Origin: an uncultured Flavobacterium sp. | GTDB taxonomy: Bacteria; Bacteroidota; Bacteroidia; Flavobacteriales; Flavobacteriaceae | Direction of reading: 5' to 3' | Length of the DNA: 64,000 nt | NCBI RefSeq assembly: GCF_951805225.1 | Contig: NZ_OX638201.1 | Coordinates: 558,001-622,000, forward strand | Notes under the pieces: generated by a model | The model's input: the letters and a program-made list of their open reading frames with translations, nothing else | Database searches by the model: none | What the model was told of the DNA's origin: nothing | Made by a program: the position numbers and the translations under genes | Part shown: positions 1-8,463 of the stretch, one piece after another | How the letters are laid out: every line of letters starts with the position of its first letter | Numbering within the stretch: the stretch's first letter is position 1

Positions 1-699
1 AGTAATACTTGGACGAATTCTAGGAATAATAGCATCGAATTGATTTAGTATTTTTCCGCCACGATAATGAATTTCTGGTGTCTTTGCGTCAAGTTTCATA
101 TAACATTCCTTGATGTTTAAGAAATGCATTTCATGACCGCGCATTTCGCCCGCTTCCATGATTCTTTTATTGCTGTATAATTCAGGATTACTGGCAAGAA
201 GACCAATTCGCAATCCAGAAGTTGCTTTTTCAGAGTTTTGGTATAATTCTTTTAGAGATTCTGGAGTTGGCTGACCTAATAAATATTTTTCTTCGGGATC
301 AACCAAAACACGTCCGCTCATGGCTTCACGGCCTAAAAGCATACGGAAACCCATTGAATCTCTGTTAGTCAAAGTCATTTCTATTGGCCATTTGATATCG
401 CCAAGTTTAATGTGAGTTTGAATAACATAACGATGTTCTCTGAATCCGCTTGAACTTTTTACAATTCGTTTATCAACCAGCGGAGCTTCACAATGAATAA
501 TGGTTTTGATGTTATTCTGAATAGGATTAATATCAAATTTTACCCAATTGGTATCATTTTTAATAAAAGGAGCTATGTTTATGGCGTGCATTGCCGAAGT
601 TTTGGCACCAGAGTCCACACGAGCCTTGATCGTTGGAATTCCTAGTTCTGGAAATGAGCACCATTCTTCGCTACCTAAAATGACTTTGTTTTGAAGCAT
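1..699 (-). CDS. rimK: RimK family alpha-L-glutamate ligase with N-terminal RimK-associated zinc-protease domain (3' part outside window)
   Basis: Only the first 233 codons are present; the gene runs off the left edge. RimK adds glutamate residues to the C-terminus of ribosomal protein S6 using ATP. The first ~140 residues (start MLQNKVILGSEEW, then VDSGAKTSAMHA) look like the retropepsin-like, putative ATP-dependent zinc protease domain (PF05618) often found with RimK. The part from about residue 165 (LRIGLLASNPELYSNKRIMEAGE, with IPRIRPSIT at the edge) is the start of the RimK ATP-grasp module. So this is a protease-like/ligase fusion. The ATG lies 141 bp from the clpC stop, behind the clpC terminator, so it probably has its own promoter; a TATTTTTG box sits at 730-737 on this strand without a clear TTG partner. 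The family call is fairly firm, but the substrate is inferred. Confidence 0.85.
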   Translation of the reverse strand, partial: MLQNKVILGSEEWCSFPELGIPTIKARVDSGAKTSAMHAINIAPFIKNDTNWVKFDINPIQNNIKTIIHCEAPLVDKRIVKSSSGFREHRYVIQTHIKLGDIKWPIEMTLTNRDSMGFRMLLGREAMSGRVLVDPEEKYLLGQPTPESLKELYQNSEKATSGLRIGLLASNPELYSNKRIMEAGEMRGHEMHFLNIKECYMKLDAKTPEIHYRGGKILNQFDAIIPRIRPSIT

Positions 700-729
700 A
701 CGTAATTTTTTATTATAGAATTTAATAGC

Positions 730-737
730 CAAAAATA
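730..737 (-). promoter_or_regulatory. possible -7 box upstream of rimK
   Basis: The minus strand reads TATTTTTG, a full match to the flavobacterial -7 consensus TAnnTTTG, 31 bp before the rimK ATG. No TTG is seen 17-23 bp further upstream, so the call rests on one box. Confidence 0.25.
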
Positions 738-771
738 GCTATTTGCTTTTACTAAAGATAGTAAATTATCT

Positions 772-810
772 AAAAAAAATACCCGTTATGTTATGAAAAC
801 GTAACGGGTT
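772..810 (-). terminator. Rho-independent terminator of clpC
   Basis: An 8-bp stem ACCCGTTA/TAACGGGT (781-788 with 802-809) is followed, on the minus strand, by an eight-T run at 779-772. It lies 30 bp after the clpC stop and separates clpC from rimK. Confidence 0.85.
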
Positions 811-839
811 TGTTATTTCTGTTATAAAACTTAACTATC

Positions 840-3386
840 TTATTGATTTGTTGGTTCTTCAGCTTTGTGTATTTCTACTGAAAGTTCTTGAGAATCATCT
901 TTTAAATCCATTAAGATTTCGTCACCTGAATGTATTTTTGAAGTTATGATTTCTTCTGCTAACAAATCTTCAACATATTTCTGAATTGCTCTTTTTAGAG
1001 GTCTTGCTCCAAATTGTCTGTCAAAGCCTTTTTCTGCAATAAATGCTTTTGCTTTGTCGGTAAGATTTAGCTTGTAACCTAATTCAGCAATACGAGAATA
1101 AAGTTTTGCAAGTTCAATATCGATAATTAAATCAATGTCGCCTTTTTCTAATGCGTTGAATACGATTACGTCATCAATTCTGTTTAAGAATTCTGGTGCG
1201 AAAGTTTTTTTCAATGCATTTTCGATAATGCTTTTTGAGTTTTCATCGGCTTGAGCCACTTTTGCAGCAGTTCCGAATCCTACACCTTGTCCAAAATCTT
1301 TTAATTGACGTGCTCCAACGTTAGAAGTCATGATAATGATTGTGTTTTTAAAGTCGATTTTGCGACCTAAACTATCTGTCAAATATCCATCATCAAGAAC
1401 CTGAAGCATCATATTGAATACATCCGGATGCGCTTTTTCGATCTCGTCTAAAAGAACAACACAATATGGTTTTCTACGAACTTTTTCAGTCAATTGTCCA
1501 CCTTCTTCATATCCTACGTATCCCGGAGGCGCTCCAACTAAACGCGAGATCGCAAATTTCTCCATGTATTCACTCATGTCAATACGAACTAACGCATCTT
1601 CTGAATCGAATAATTCTTTTGCAAGAACTTTTGCCAATTGTGTTTTACCAACTCCAGTCTGACCTAAGAAAATGAACGAACCAATTGGTTTGTTAGGATC
1701 TTTAAGTCCGGCTCTGTTACGTTGAATAGAGCGTGCAATTTTAAGAACAGCTTCGTTTTGACCAATTACTTTATTCTGAATTAATTCAGGTAATTTAGCT
1801 AGTTTGTTGCTTTCTGTTTGTGCAATTCTGTTTACAGGAATTCCAGTCATCATCGAAACAACATCGGCTACATTATCTTCTGTAACTTCAATTCTGTTAT
1901 TTTTAGAATCTTCTTCCCATTGTTCTTGAGCAACCGCAAGATCTTTTTCGATGCGTTTTTCATCATCGCGAAGTTTGGCAGCCTCTTCGTATTTTTGTTT
2001 TTTAACTACCATATTCTTCATTTCACGAACTTCTTCTAACTGACGTTCTAAATCAAGAATTTGTTTTGGAACATCAATGTTAGTAATGTGCACGCGAGAT
2101 CCGGCTTCGTCAAGAGCATCAATAGCTTTGTCTGGTAAGAAACGCTCAGACATATATCTGTTTGTTAATTTAACACAAGCTTCAATTGCTTCCTGAGTAT
2201 AAGTTACATTGTGGTGATCTTCGTATTTGTCTTTTACATTGTTCAAAATTGCAATCGTTTCTTCCACAGAAGTTGGTTCAACAATTACTTTTTGAAAACG
2301 TCTTTCAAGGGCACCATCTTTCTCAATATATTGTCTGTACTCATCAAGAGTAGTTGCACCAATACATTGAATTTCGCCTCTTGCTAAAGCAGGTTTGAAC
2401 ATGTTTGAAGCATCAAGAGATCCTGTTGCTCCACCAGCGCCTACGATAGTGTGAATTTCGTCAATGAAAAGAATAATGTCATCATTTTTCTCCAGCTCGT
2501 TCATCACGGCTTTCATTCTTTCTTCAAACTGACCGCGGTATTTTGTTCCGGCAACTAAACTTGCCAAATCAAGAGTTACTACACGTTTGTGAAAAAGAAT
2601 ACGAGATACTTTCTTTTGAATGATACGTAGCGCCAGTCCTTCTGCAATAGCAGATTTACCAACTCCAGGTTCTCCAATAAGAAGTGGGTTGTTCTTTTTT
2701 CTACGGCTTAAGATTTGCGAAACACGTTCAATTTCTTTTTCGCGTCCTACAACCGGATCTAGTTTTCCTTCCTCAGCCATTTCTGTTAAATCTCTCCCAA
2801 AATTATCTAACACCGGAGTTTTAGATTTTTTGTTTGACTTATTGGCGGGATTGTTAAAACTACTTTCTTTAAGACTGTCATCTTGTCCTGAATCGTCATT
2901 ATACGATTCGTTTCTTGGCAAGTTTTCTAAGAATTCTTCTTCGTTTGGAGTCATATTTAAATATTGTTCTTTAGCTATGTCATAATCTATTTTTAGTTTA
3001 TTCAACAGCTTGGTTGTTGGATCGTTTTCGTTTCGTAAGATGCATAGAAGCAAATGAGCTGTGCTAATCGACGAGCTTTGAAATACTTTAGCTTCAAGAA
3101 AAGTGGTCTTCAGGGCTCTTTCTGCCTGTCGGGTAAGATGAAGGTTTTTCTTTTCGGCATTTACTTCAACGCTCTGGTTGGCTGGACTCAGTATTTCTAC
3201 CTTCCTGCGTAAATGGTCTAAATCGACTGCTAGGTTATTAAGTATATGAATAGCTTTTCCGTTTCCATCCCTTAAAATGCCTAGCATTAGATGTTCAGTA
3301 CCAATAAAGTCGTGTCCTAAACGAAGGGCTTCTTCTTTACTGTATGTAATAACATCTTTTACTCTTGGTGAAAAATTATCATCCAT
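840..3386 (-). CDS. clpC: ATP-dependent Clp protease ATP-binding subunit ClpC
   Basis: This is an 848-residue HSP100 AAA+ unfoldase that feeds proteins to ClpP in the cytoplasm. Visible in order: the double Clp-N repeat (about 1-145), an Asp/Asn/Ser-rich linker (150-190), AAA-1 with Walker A GEPGVGKS (238-245) and Walker B ending FIDE (307-310), a coiled-coil middle region with UVR-like sequence (about 445-490), and AAA-2 with Walker A GQTGVGKT (575-582) and LLDEIEKAHPD. A VGF tripeptide (702-704) fits the ClpP-docking loop. Length and order are normal for ClpC. It is transcribed alone, divergently from gyrA; a terminator follows at 772-810 and a candidate promoter lies at 3405-3435. No CtsR or McsB gene is nearby, so the Firmicutes regulatory setting does not apply. 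Confidence 0.97.
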   Translation of the reverse strand: MDDNFSPRVKDVITYSKEEALRLGHDFIGTEHLMLGILRDGNGKAIHILNNLAVDLDHLRRKVEILSPANQSVEVNAEKKNLHLTRQAERALKTTFLEAKVFQSSSISTAHLLLCILRNENDPTTKLLNKLKIDYDIAKEQYLNMTPNEEEFLENLPRNESYNDDSGQDDSLKESSFNNPANKSNKKSKTPVLDNFGRDLTEMAEEGKLDPVVGREKEIERVSQILSRRKKNNPLLIGEPGVGKSAIAEGLALRIIQKKVSRILFHKRVVTLDLASLVAGTKYRGQFEERMKAVMNELEKNDDIILFIDEIHTIVGAGGATGSLDASNMFKPALARGEIQCIGATTLDEYRQYIEKDGALERRFQKVIVEPTSVEETIAILNNVKDKYEDHHNVTYTQEAIEACVKLTNRYMSERFLPDKAIDALDEAGSRVHITNIDVPKQILDLERQLEEVREMKNMVVKKQKYEEAAKLRDDEKRIEKDLAVAQEQWEEDSKNNRIEVTEDNVADVVSMMTGIPVNRIAQTESNKLAKLPELIQNKVIGQNEAVLKIARSIQRNRAGLKDPNKPIGSFIFLGQTGVGKTQLAKVLAKELFDSEDALVRIDMSEYMEKFAISRLVGAPPGYVGYEEGGQLTEKVRRKPYCVVLLDEIEKAHPDVFNMMLQVLDDGYLTDSLGRKIDFKNTIIIMTSNVGARQLKDFGQGVGFGTAAKVAQADENSKSIIENALKKTFAPEFLNRIDDVIVFNALEKGDIDLIIDIELAKLYSRIAELGYKLNLTDKAKAFIAEKGFDRQFGARPLKRAIQKYVEDLLAEEIITSKIHSGDEILMDLKDDSQELSVEIHKAEEPTNQ

Positions 3387-3404
3387 AATATATAATTGGT
3401 ATTG

Positions 3405-3435
3405 TAAATTTAGTGAATTACAGTTTGAAAAACAA
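3405..3435 (-). promoter_or_regulatory. candidate promoter of clpC
   Basis: On the minus strand TTG (3435-3433) is followed after 20 bp by TAAATTTA (3412-3405), a one-mismatch fit to the TTG/TAnnTTTG flavobacterial promoter, 18 bp before the clpC ATG. Confidence 0.4.
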
Positions 3436-3643
3436 AAACCGTACCCTTCAGATCTCCTGACAGCTAAGAGACAAAAAAAATAACAATAAAAGCGTTAAAA
3501 TACGCTTAATTTATTAACTAAAAGCTAAAATAAAGTTGTTAATAAATCATTGAAATAAGTGTAAGTAAATAGCTGAAAAAATTCCAAAAAAACGTATCTT
3601 GGCACGCTTTGAAACTAATATAATTATTTAAACATAACAACTT

Positions 3644-6286
3644 ATGTCTGAAGGAGAAAAGTTAATTCCTATTAACATAGAAGATGAAATGAAATCAGCT
3701 TACATCGATTATTCGATGTCAGTAATCGTATCGAGAGCGCTTCCTGATGTTAGAGATGGCTTGAAACCAGTGCATCGAAGAGTTCTTTACGGAATGTATG
3801 ATTTAGGAGTAACCTCAAGATCTGCCCACAAAAAATCTGCGAGAATCGTAGGGGAGGTTCTTGGTAAGTATCACCCACACGGAGATACCTCTGTTTATGA
3901 TGCAATGGTACGTATGGCTCAGGAATGGAGTATGCGATATTTATTAGTGGACGGTCAGGGTAACTTTGGATCTGTCGATGGTGACAGTCCTGCAGCAATG
4001 CGTTATACTGAGGCCAGAATGCGTAAAATCTCTGAAGATATTATGGCAGATATCGAAAAAGAAACAGTTGACTTTCAATTGAACTTTGACGATACATTAT
4101 ATGAGCCAAAAGTAATGCCTACAAGAGTTCCTACTTTATTAGTAAACGGAGCAACAGGTATTGCAGTTGGTATGGCAACAAATATGCCTCCACACAATTT
4201 AACTGAAGTTATCAACGGTACTTTAGCGTACCTGGATAATAACGATATTGAAGTTGATGAATTAATGACACATATTAAAGCGCCGGATTTTCCAACTGGT
4301 GGTGTAATATATGGTTATGAAGGTGTTCGTGAAGCTTTTAAAACTGGTAGAGGACGTATTGTAATGCGTGCTAAAGTTGGTTTTGAAGAAGTTGACGGAA
4401 GAGAATGTATCATTGTTACTGAGATTCCATATCAGGTTAACAAAGCCGAAATGATCAAACGTACGGCTGATTTAGTTAACGATAAAAAAATTGAAGGTAT
4501 TGCGAATATTCGTGACGAATCTGATAGAAACGGTATGCGTATCGTTTATATCCTTAAACGTGATGCTACGCCAAACGTAGTTTTGAATACCTTATATAAG
4601 TTTACATCATTACAATCTTCTTTTAGTGTAAACAATATTGCATTAGTAAAAGGTCGCCCGCAAATGTTGAATCTAAAAGATATGATTCACTATTTTATTG
4701 AGCACCGTCATGATGTAGTAGTTCGTAGAACTCGTTTTGAATTGCGTAAAGCTGAAGAAAGAGCTCACATTTTAGAAGGTTTAATTATTGCTTCTGATAA
4801 TATTGATGAAGTAATTGCAATCATCAGAGGTTCTAAAAATACTGAAGAAGCTCGTGAGAAATTAATCGAAAGATTTAATTTGTCAGACATTCAGGCTCGT
4901 GCAATTGTTGAGATGCGTTTGCGTCAGTTAACAGGTCTGGAACAAGACAAGTTAAGAGCTGAATTTGATGAATTAATGAAGTTGATCGAACATTTGAAAG
5001 CATTATTGGCAGATGTAGATTTAAGAACAAACTTAATTAAAGAAGAACTTGAAGAAATCCGTGAGAAATACGGAGATGAACGTCGTTCTACTATTGAATA
5101 TTCTGGTGGAGATGTAAGTATCGAAGATTTAATTGCGGATGAAAATGTAGTTATTACAATTTCGCACGCTGGTTATATCAAACGTACAAACTTAACAGAA
5201 TACAAAACTCAAAATAGAGGTGGAGTTGGACAAAAAAGTGCAGGAACAAGAGATCAGGATTTCCTTGAGCATATGTTCGTTGCAACCAATCACCAATATA
5301 TGATGTTCTTTACGCAAAAAGGAAAATGTTTCTGGATGCGTGTTTATGAAATTCCTGAAGGAAGCAAAACTGCAAAAGGTAGAGCAATTCAGAATTTAGT
5401 AAATATTGAAAGTGATGATAAAGTAAAAGCTTTCATTTGTACACAAGATTTAAAAGACAAGGATTATATCAACAGTCATAATCTTGTAATGGTAACGAAA
5501 CAAGGTCAGGTTAAGAAAACTTCTTTAGAGAAATATTCTAAACCAAGAGTAAATGGTGTTGCTGCAATTACAATTAAAGAAGGTGATGAGTTACTTGAAG
5601 CGAAATTAACTAACGGAGAAAGCCAAATTATCCTGGCTGTTAAGTCTGGTAAATTAGTTCGTTTTGAAGAAACTAAAACACGTCCAATGGGAAGAACGGC
5701 TTCTGGAGTTCGTGGAATTACTTTAAAAGACGATACTGATGAAGTAATTGGTATGGTTACTGTTGATAAAGAGAATGTAAACGATACACAGATTTTGGTT
5801 GTAACTGAAAATGGATACGGTAAACGTACTAAATTAGTTGATGACGATGGAGAAGATGTGTACAGAATTACAAACCGTGGAGGTAAAGGTGTAAAAACAC
5901 TTAATATCACGGAGAAAACAGGAAAATTAATTTCTATTAGTAATGTAACTGATGCCGATGATTTAATGATTATCAACAAATCAGGATTAACAATTAGAAT
6001 GGCAATTGAAGATTTACGTGTAATGGGTCGTGCAACGCAAGGAGTTCGATTAATTAACCTAAAAGGTAAAGATTCTATCGCTGCTGTAACAAAAGTTATG
6101 AAAGATGATGTTGCAGAAGTTGTTGTTGACGAAGATGGTAATGTTATTGAATCTGCTATCGAAAGAGTTAAGCCTGATTTAGAAGTTCTTGAAGATGACG
6201 GAACTGTAGAAGATGACGACGACGATGATTCTGAAGAAGAAATAGAAGACGAAGACGACTCTGAAGAAGAAGAATCTGAAGAATAA
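3644..6286 (+). CDS. gyrA: DNA gyrase subunit A
   Basis: GyrA is the DNA breakage-reunion subunit of the type IIA topoisomerase that introduces negative supercoils with GyrB. The 880-residue protein has the winged-helix domain with the catalytic tyrosine Y121 in AAMRYTEARM. The quinolone pocket HPHGDTSVYDAMVRMAQ carries Thr82 and Asp86 at the E. coli Ser83/Asp87 positions, so no classic resistance change is seen. The coiled-coil gate and a C-terminal beta-pinwheel follow. The GyrA box is degenerate, QNRGGVGQ (523-530) against the usual QRRGGKG. The last ~30 residues are almost all Asp and Glu. It is followed 48 bp later, same strand, by the TPR gene. GyrA is preferred over ParC because the full C-terminal pinwheel is present. 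Confidence 0.96.
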   Translation: MSEGEKLIPINIEDEMKSAYIDYSMSVIVSRALPDVRDGLKPVHRRVLYGMYDLGVTSRSAHKKSARIVGEVLGKYHPHGDTSVYDAMVRMAQEWSMRYLLVDGQGNFGSVDGDSPAAMRYTEARMRKISEDIMADIEKETVDFQLNFDDTLYEPKVMPTRVPTLLVNGATGIAVGMATNMPPHNLTEVINGTLAYLDNNDIEVDELMTHIKAPDFPTGGVIYGYEGVREAFKTGRGRIVMRAKVGFEEVDGRECIIVTEIPYQVNKAEMIKRTADLVNDKKIEGIANIRDESDRNGMRIVYILKRDATPNVVLNTLYKFTSLQSSFSVNNIALVKGRPQMLNLKDMIHYFIEHRHDVVVRRTRFELRKAEERAHILEGLIIASDNIDEVIAIIRGSKNTEEAREKLIERFNLSDIQARAIVEMRLRQLTGLEQDKLRAEFDELMKLIEHLKALLADVDLRTNLIKEELEEIREKYGDERRSTIEYSGGDVSIEDLIADENVVITISHAGYIKRTNLTEYKTQNRGGVGQKSAGTRDQDFLEHMFVATNHQYMMFFTQKGKCFWMRVYEIPEGSKTAKGRAIQNLVNIESDDKVKAFICTQDLKDKDYINSHNLVMVTKQGQVKKTSLEKYSKPRVNGVAAITIKEGDELLEAKLTNGESQIILAVKSGKLVRFEETKTRPMGRTASGVRGITLKDDTDEVIGMVTVDKENVNDTQILVVTENGYGKRTKLVDDDGEDVYRITNRGGKGVKTLNITEKTGKLISISNVTDADDLMIINKSGLTIRMAIEDLRVMGRATQGVRLINLKGKDSIAAVTKVMKDDVAEVVVDEDGNVIESAIERVKPDLEVLEDDGTVEDDDDDDSEEEIEDEDDSEEEESEE

Positions 6287-6334
6287 TAAATTTAACCCAG
6301 GAATAATTAAAATTAAATACACAAATTGAATATT

Positions 6335-7606
6335 ATGAAAAGTAAGTATGTAATACTAGCATCAGCATTATTGATTTCGGTAGCTACTTTTGCTCAAAAA
6401 GATCAAATTAAGAGTGCTGAAAAAGCGTTAAAAGGCGGCGATGCTCAAGGAGCAATTACAATATTGAAAGACGCTGAAAACTTGGTAGTAAATGCCAAAG
6501 ATGTTGAACAAGCGCAATACTATTTTGTACAAGGAAATGCTTATTTAGATTTAGCTAACAAAAAAGTTGAAGAAGGTACAAACTTATCTCTTGCAGCTGA
6601 AAGCTATAAAAAGTTAATTGAAATCGAAAAAACTTCAGGAAAACAAAAGTATTCAGTTCAGGCTGCTGCTTCAATTACTGAAATTAAAGGAAAGTTAATT
6701 AACTCAGCTATTGCTGATACGCAAAATAAAAAAGTTAAAGAAGGTGCAAAAAAATTGTATGATGCTTATTTGTTAGACAAAAAAGATACAATCAATTTAT
6801 ATTATGCAGCTTCAACAGCAGTAAACGCTCAGGATTATGACAGCGCTTTACCAATGTATGAAGAATTGAAAAAACTGAACTATTCAGGAAAAGGAACTGC
6901 TTACACAGCTGTAAATAAAGCTTCAGGAAGTGAAGATGGTTTTAATACTGCAAAAGAAAGAGATTTAGCTGTAAAATTGGGAACTCACGAAAAACCAAAA
7001 ACAGAAGCTATTCCTTCTAAAAGAGGTGAGATCTACAAAAATTTAGCTTTGATTTTAGTTCAAAAAGGACGTACTGAAGATGCTAAAAAAGCGATTGCTG
7101 ATGCAAGAAAAGCAAATCCAGATGATTCTTCTTTGATTCTTTCAGAAGCTAACTTATATCTTGAAACTAAAGACTATGAAACTTATAAAACATTAGTTAC
7201 TCAAGCTTTAGAAAAAGAACCAAACAATGCTGATCTTGTTTTTAATTTAGGTGTAATCAGTGGTAATGCAAAAAATAGCGCTGACGCTGAGAAATATTAC
7301 TTGAAAGCTATTGAAATCAATCCAAGCTATACTAATGCTTACCTTAACCTTGCAGCATTAAAATTAGAAGCTGAGAAACCAATCATTGATGAAATGAATA
7401 AATTGGGAACTTCTGCAAAAGATATGAAACGTTACGATGTGTTGAAAGCACAAAGAGAAAACGTTTTTAGAGGAGTTATTCCTTACCTTAAAAAAGCAAA
7501 CGAATTAGATCCTAAAAACGAAGATGTTTCTAAAACATTATTAGGAGTTTACAAAGCTTTAGAAATGACTGCTGAAGCAAAAGCATTAAAAGCTACAATG
7601 AACTAA
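6335..7606 (+). CDS. secreted or periplasmic tetratricopeptide repeat protein
   Basis: A 423-residue protein with a signal peptide (MKSKYVILASALLISVATFAQ) and TPR-like helical repeats through most of its length, clearest at residues ~245-330 (SEANLYLETKDY, NLGVISGNAKNSADAEKYYLKAIEINPSY). TPRs mediate protein contacts; the partner is unknown. The ATG at 6335 is preferred over an in-frame TTG three codons earlier because it begins a normal signal peptide. It lies 48 bp after gyrA and may be co-transcribed, ending at the hairpin at 7631-7666. Lys and Ala are abundant. The function is unassigned; the TPR fold and export are well supported. Confidence 0.85.
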   Translation: MKSKYVILASALLISVATFAQKDQIKSAEKALKGGDAQGAITILKDAENLVVNAKDVEQAQYYFVQGNAYLDLANKKVEEGTNLSLAAESYKKLIEIEKTSGKQKYSVQAAASITEIKGKLINSAIADTQNKKVKEGAKKLYDAYLLDKKDTINLYYAASTAVNAQDYDSALPMYEELKKLNYSGKGTAYTAVNKASGSEDGFNTAKERDLAVKLGTHEKPKTEAIPSKRGEIYKNLALILVQKGRTEDAKKAIADARKANPDDSSLILSEANLYLETKDYETYKTLVTQALEKEPNNADLVFNLGVISGNAKNSADAEKYYLKAIEINPSYTNAYLNLAALKLEAEKPIIDEMNKLGTSAKDMKRYDVLKAQRENVFRGVIPYLKKANELDPKNEDVSKTLLGVYKALEMTAEAKALKATMN

Positions 7607-7630
7607 AGAATTTTAATTCTTATTATTATA

Positions 7631-7666
7631 AAAAAAATATCCCGCCAAAAGCGGGATATTTTTTTG
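7631..7666. terminator. bidirectional Rho-independent terminator
   Basis: A-tract, stem ATATCCCGC/GCGGGATAT with a five-base loop, then T-tract. It lies between the convergent TPR gene and the osmC-like gene and can serve both strands. Confidence 0.9.
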
Positions 7667-7686
7667 TTTAAAAATTACTGTATTGA

Positions 7687-8103
7687 CTAAACTAAAGTAA
7701 CTGATAAAGTAATTGTTGTATTCAAAAGTTTTGAGATTGGACAGATTTCTTTTGCTTTTGCAGCTGTCTTTTCAAATTCTTCAGCAGAAATTCCAGGAAC
7801 TTTTCCTTTTAAGTCCAAATGAATTAATGTAATTGTTCCGTCTTCAAAAGTTACAGTCGCTTCTGTATTTAAATCATCTGCAGTAAAACCTCCTTCGTTC
7901 AATAAAAAACTTAATTGCATCGTAAAACAGCCGGAATGCGCTGCTGCAACAAGTTCTTCTGGATTTGTTCCTACTCCGTCTGCAAATCTTGTTTTAAATG
8001 ATAATTGTGCATTATCTAATGTTGTACTTTGTGTACTTATAGTTCCTGTTCCTTCCATACCGGTTCCTTTCCAGTTGGCATTTGCTTTTCTTGTAAATTT
8101 CAT
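7687..8103 (-). CDS. osmC: OsmC family peroxiredoxin
   Basis: OsmC proteins reduce organic hydroperoxides with a two-cysteine mechanism in the cytoplasm. The 138-residue protein has the expected length, with Cys59 in the AAAHSGCFTMQLS signature on the central helix and Cys121 in KEICPISKLL. Arg39 and Glu50 (TRFADGVGTNPEELVA) fit the residues that activate the peroxidatic cysteine. The pattern GTGTISTQSTTLDN and the position of the second Cys fit the OsmC subgroup better than Ohr. It is a single-gene unit that shares a bidirectional terminator with the upstream TPR gene. Confidence 0.9.
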   Translation of the reverse strand: MKFTRKANANWKGTGMEGTGTISTQSTTLDNAQLSFKTRFADGVGTNPEELVAAAHSGCFTMQLSFLLNEGGFTADDLNTEATVTFEDGTITLIHLDLKGKVPGISAEEFEKTAAKAKEICPISKLLNTTITLSVTLV

Positions 8104-8228
8104 TTTATACTATTTTAGGTTTATAATCTTTTGATTCTCAAATATAATCAATATTTTAAAGAATAGTTTTATGAAATTTAATTAGAATGTTAAGTTTGGG
8201 GTTGGGATTAGGTAAATGTTGGAGTGGA

Positions 8229-8390
8229 TTTTACCACAAAGGCGCAAAGGTTTTACGCAAAGTTGTTTGTTTTATCTCGCGCAAAGACGCAAAGACGCGG
8301 AGAAAAATAAAACTTTGCGTCTTTGCGACTTTGCGCGAAAAAATGAGTTAGGTATTCTTTTCATAAAACCTTTGCATCTTTGCGGTAAAA
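8229..8390. repeat. nested inverted repeat built from CGCAAAG words
   Basis: This fills most of the 360-bp gap between osmC and the DUF349 gene. An outer pair (TTTTACCACAAAGGCGCAAA at 8229-8248 against its near-complement at 8365-8390) encloses an inner pair (about 8277-8302 and 8311-8338) made of GCAAAGACGC words. The same design occurs at 56211-56332. A transcript would fold into one long hairpin. No coding capacity is credible. Confidence 0.8.
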
Positions 8391-8400
8391 TGACCCCAAC

Positions 8401-8440
8401 AAAAAAAGGTGCAATGAATATTTTCATTACACCTTTTTTT
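8401..8440 (-). terminator. Rho-independent terminator of the DUF349 gene
   Basis: A/T-flanked hairpin, AAAAAAAGGTG...CACCTTTTTTT with the AATGA/TCATT extension and one bulged base on each side. It is 24 bp after the DUF349 stop on the minus strand. Confidence 0.8.
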
Positions 8441-8463
8441 ATTTATTGTAGAAACTTAGAACC

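Noticed and set aside
3881..3925. Quinolone-resistance substitutions in gyrA
   Set aside because: The positions equivalent to Ser83 and Asp87 are Thr82 and Asp86, which I take as the normal state in this group.
5506..5979. 157-codon minus-strand frame inside gyrA
   Set aside because: Antisense shadow; gyrA is complete and uninterrupted on the other strand.
6326..6334. TTG start three codons before the TPR protein ATG
   Set aside because: The ATG at 6335 begins a standard signal peptide; the extra MNI adds nothing.
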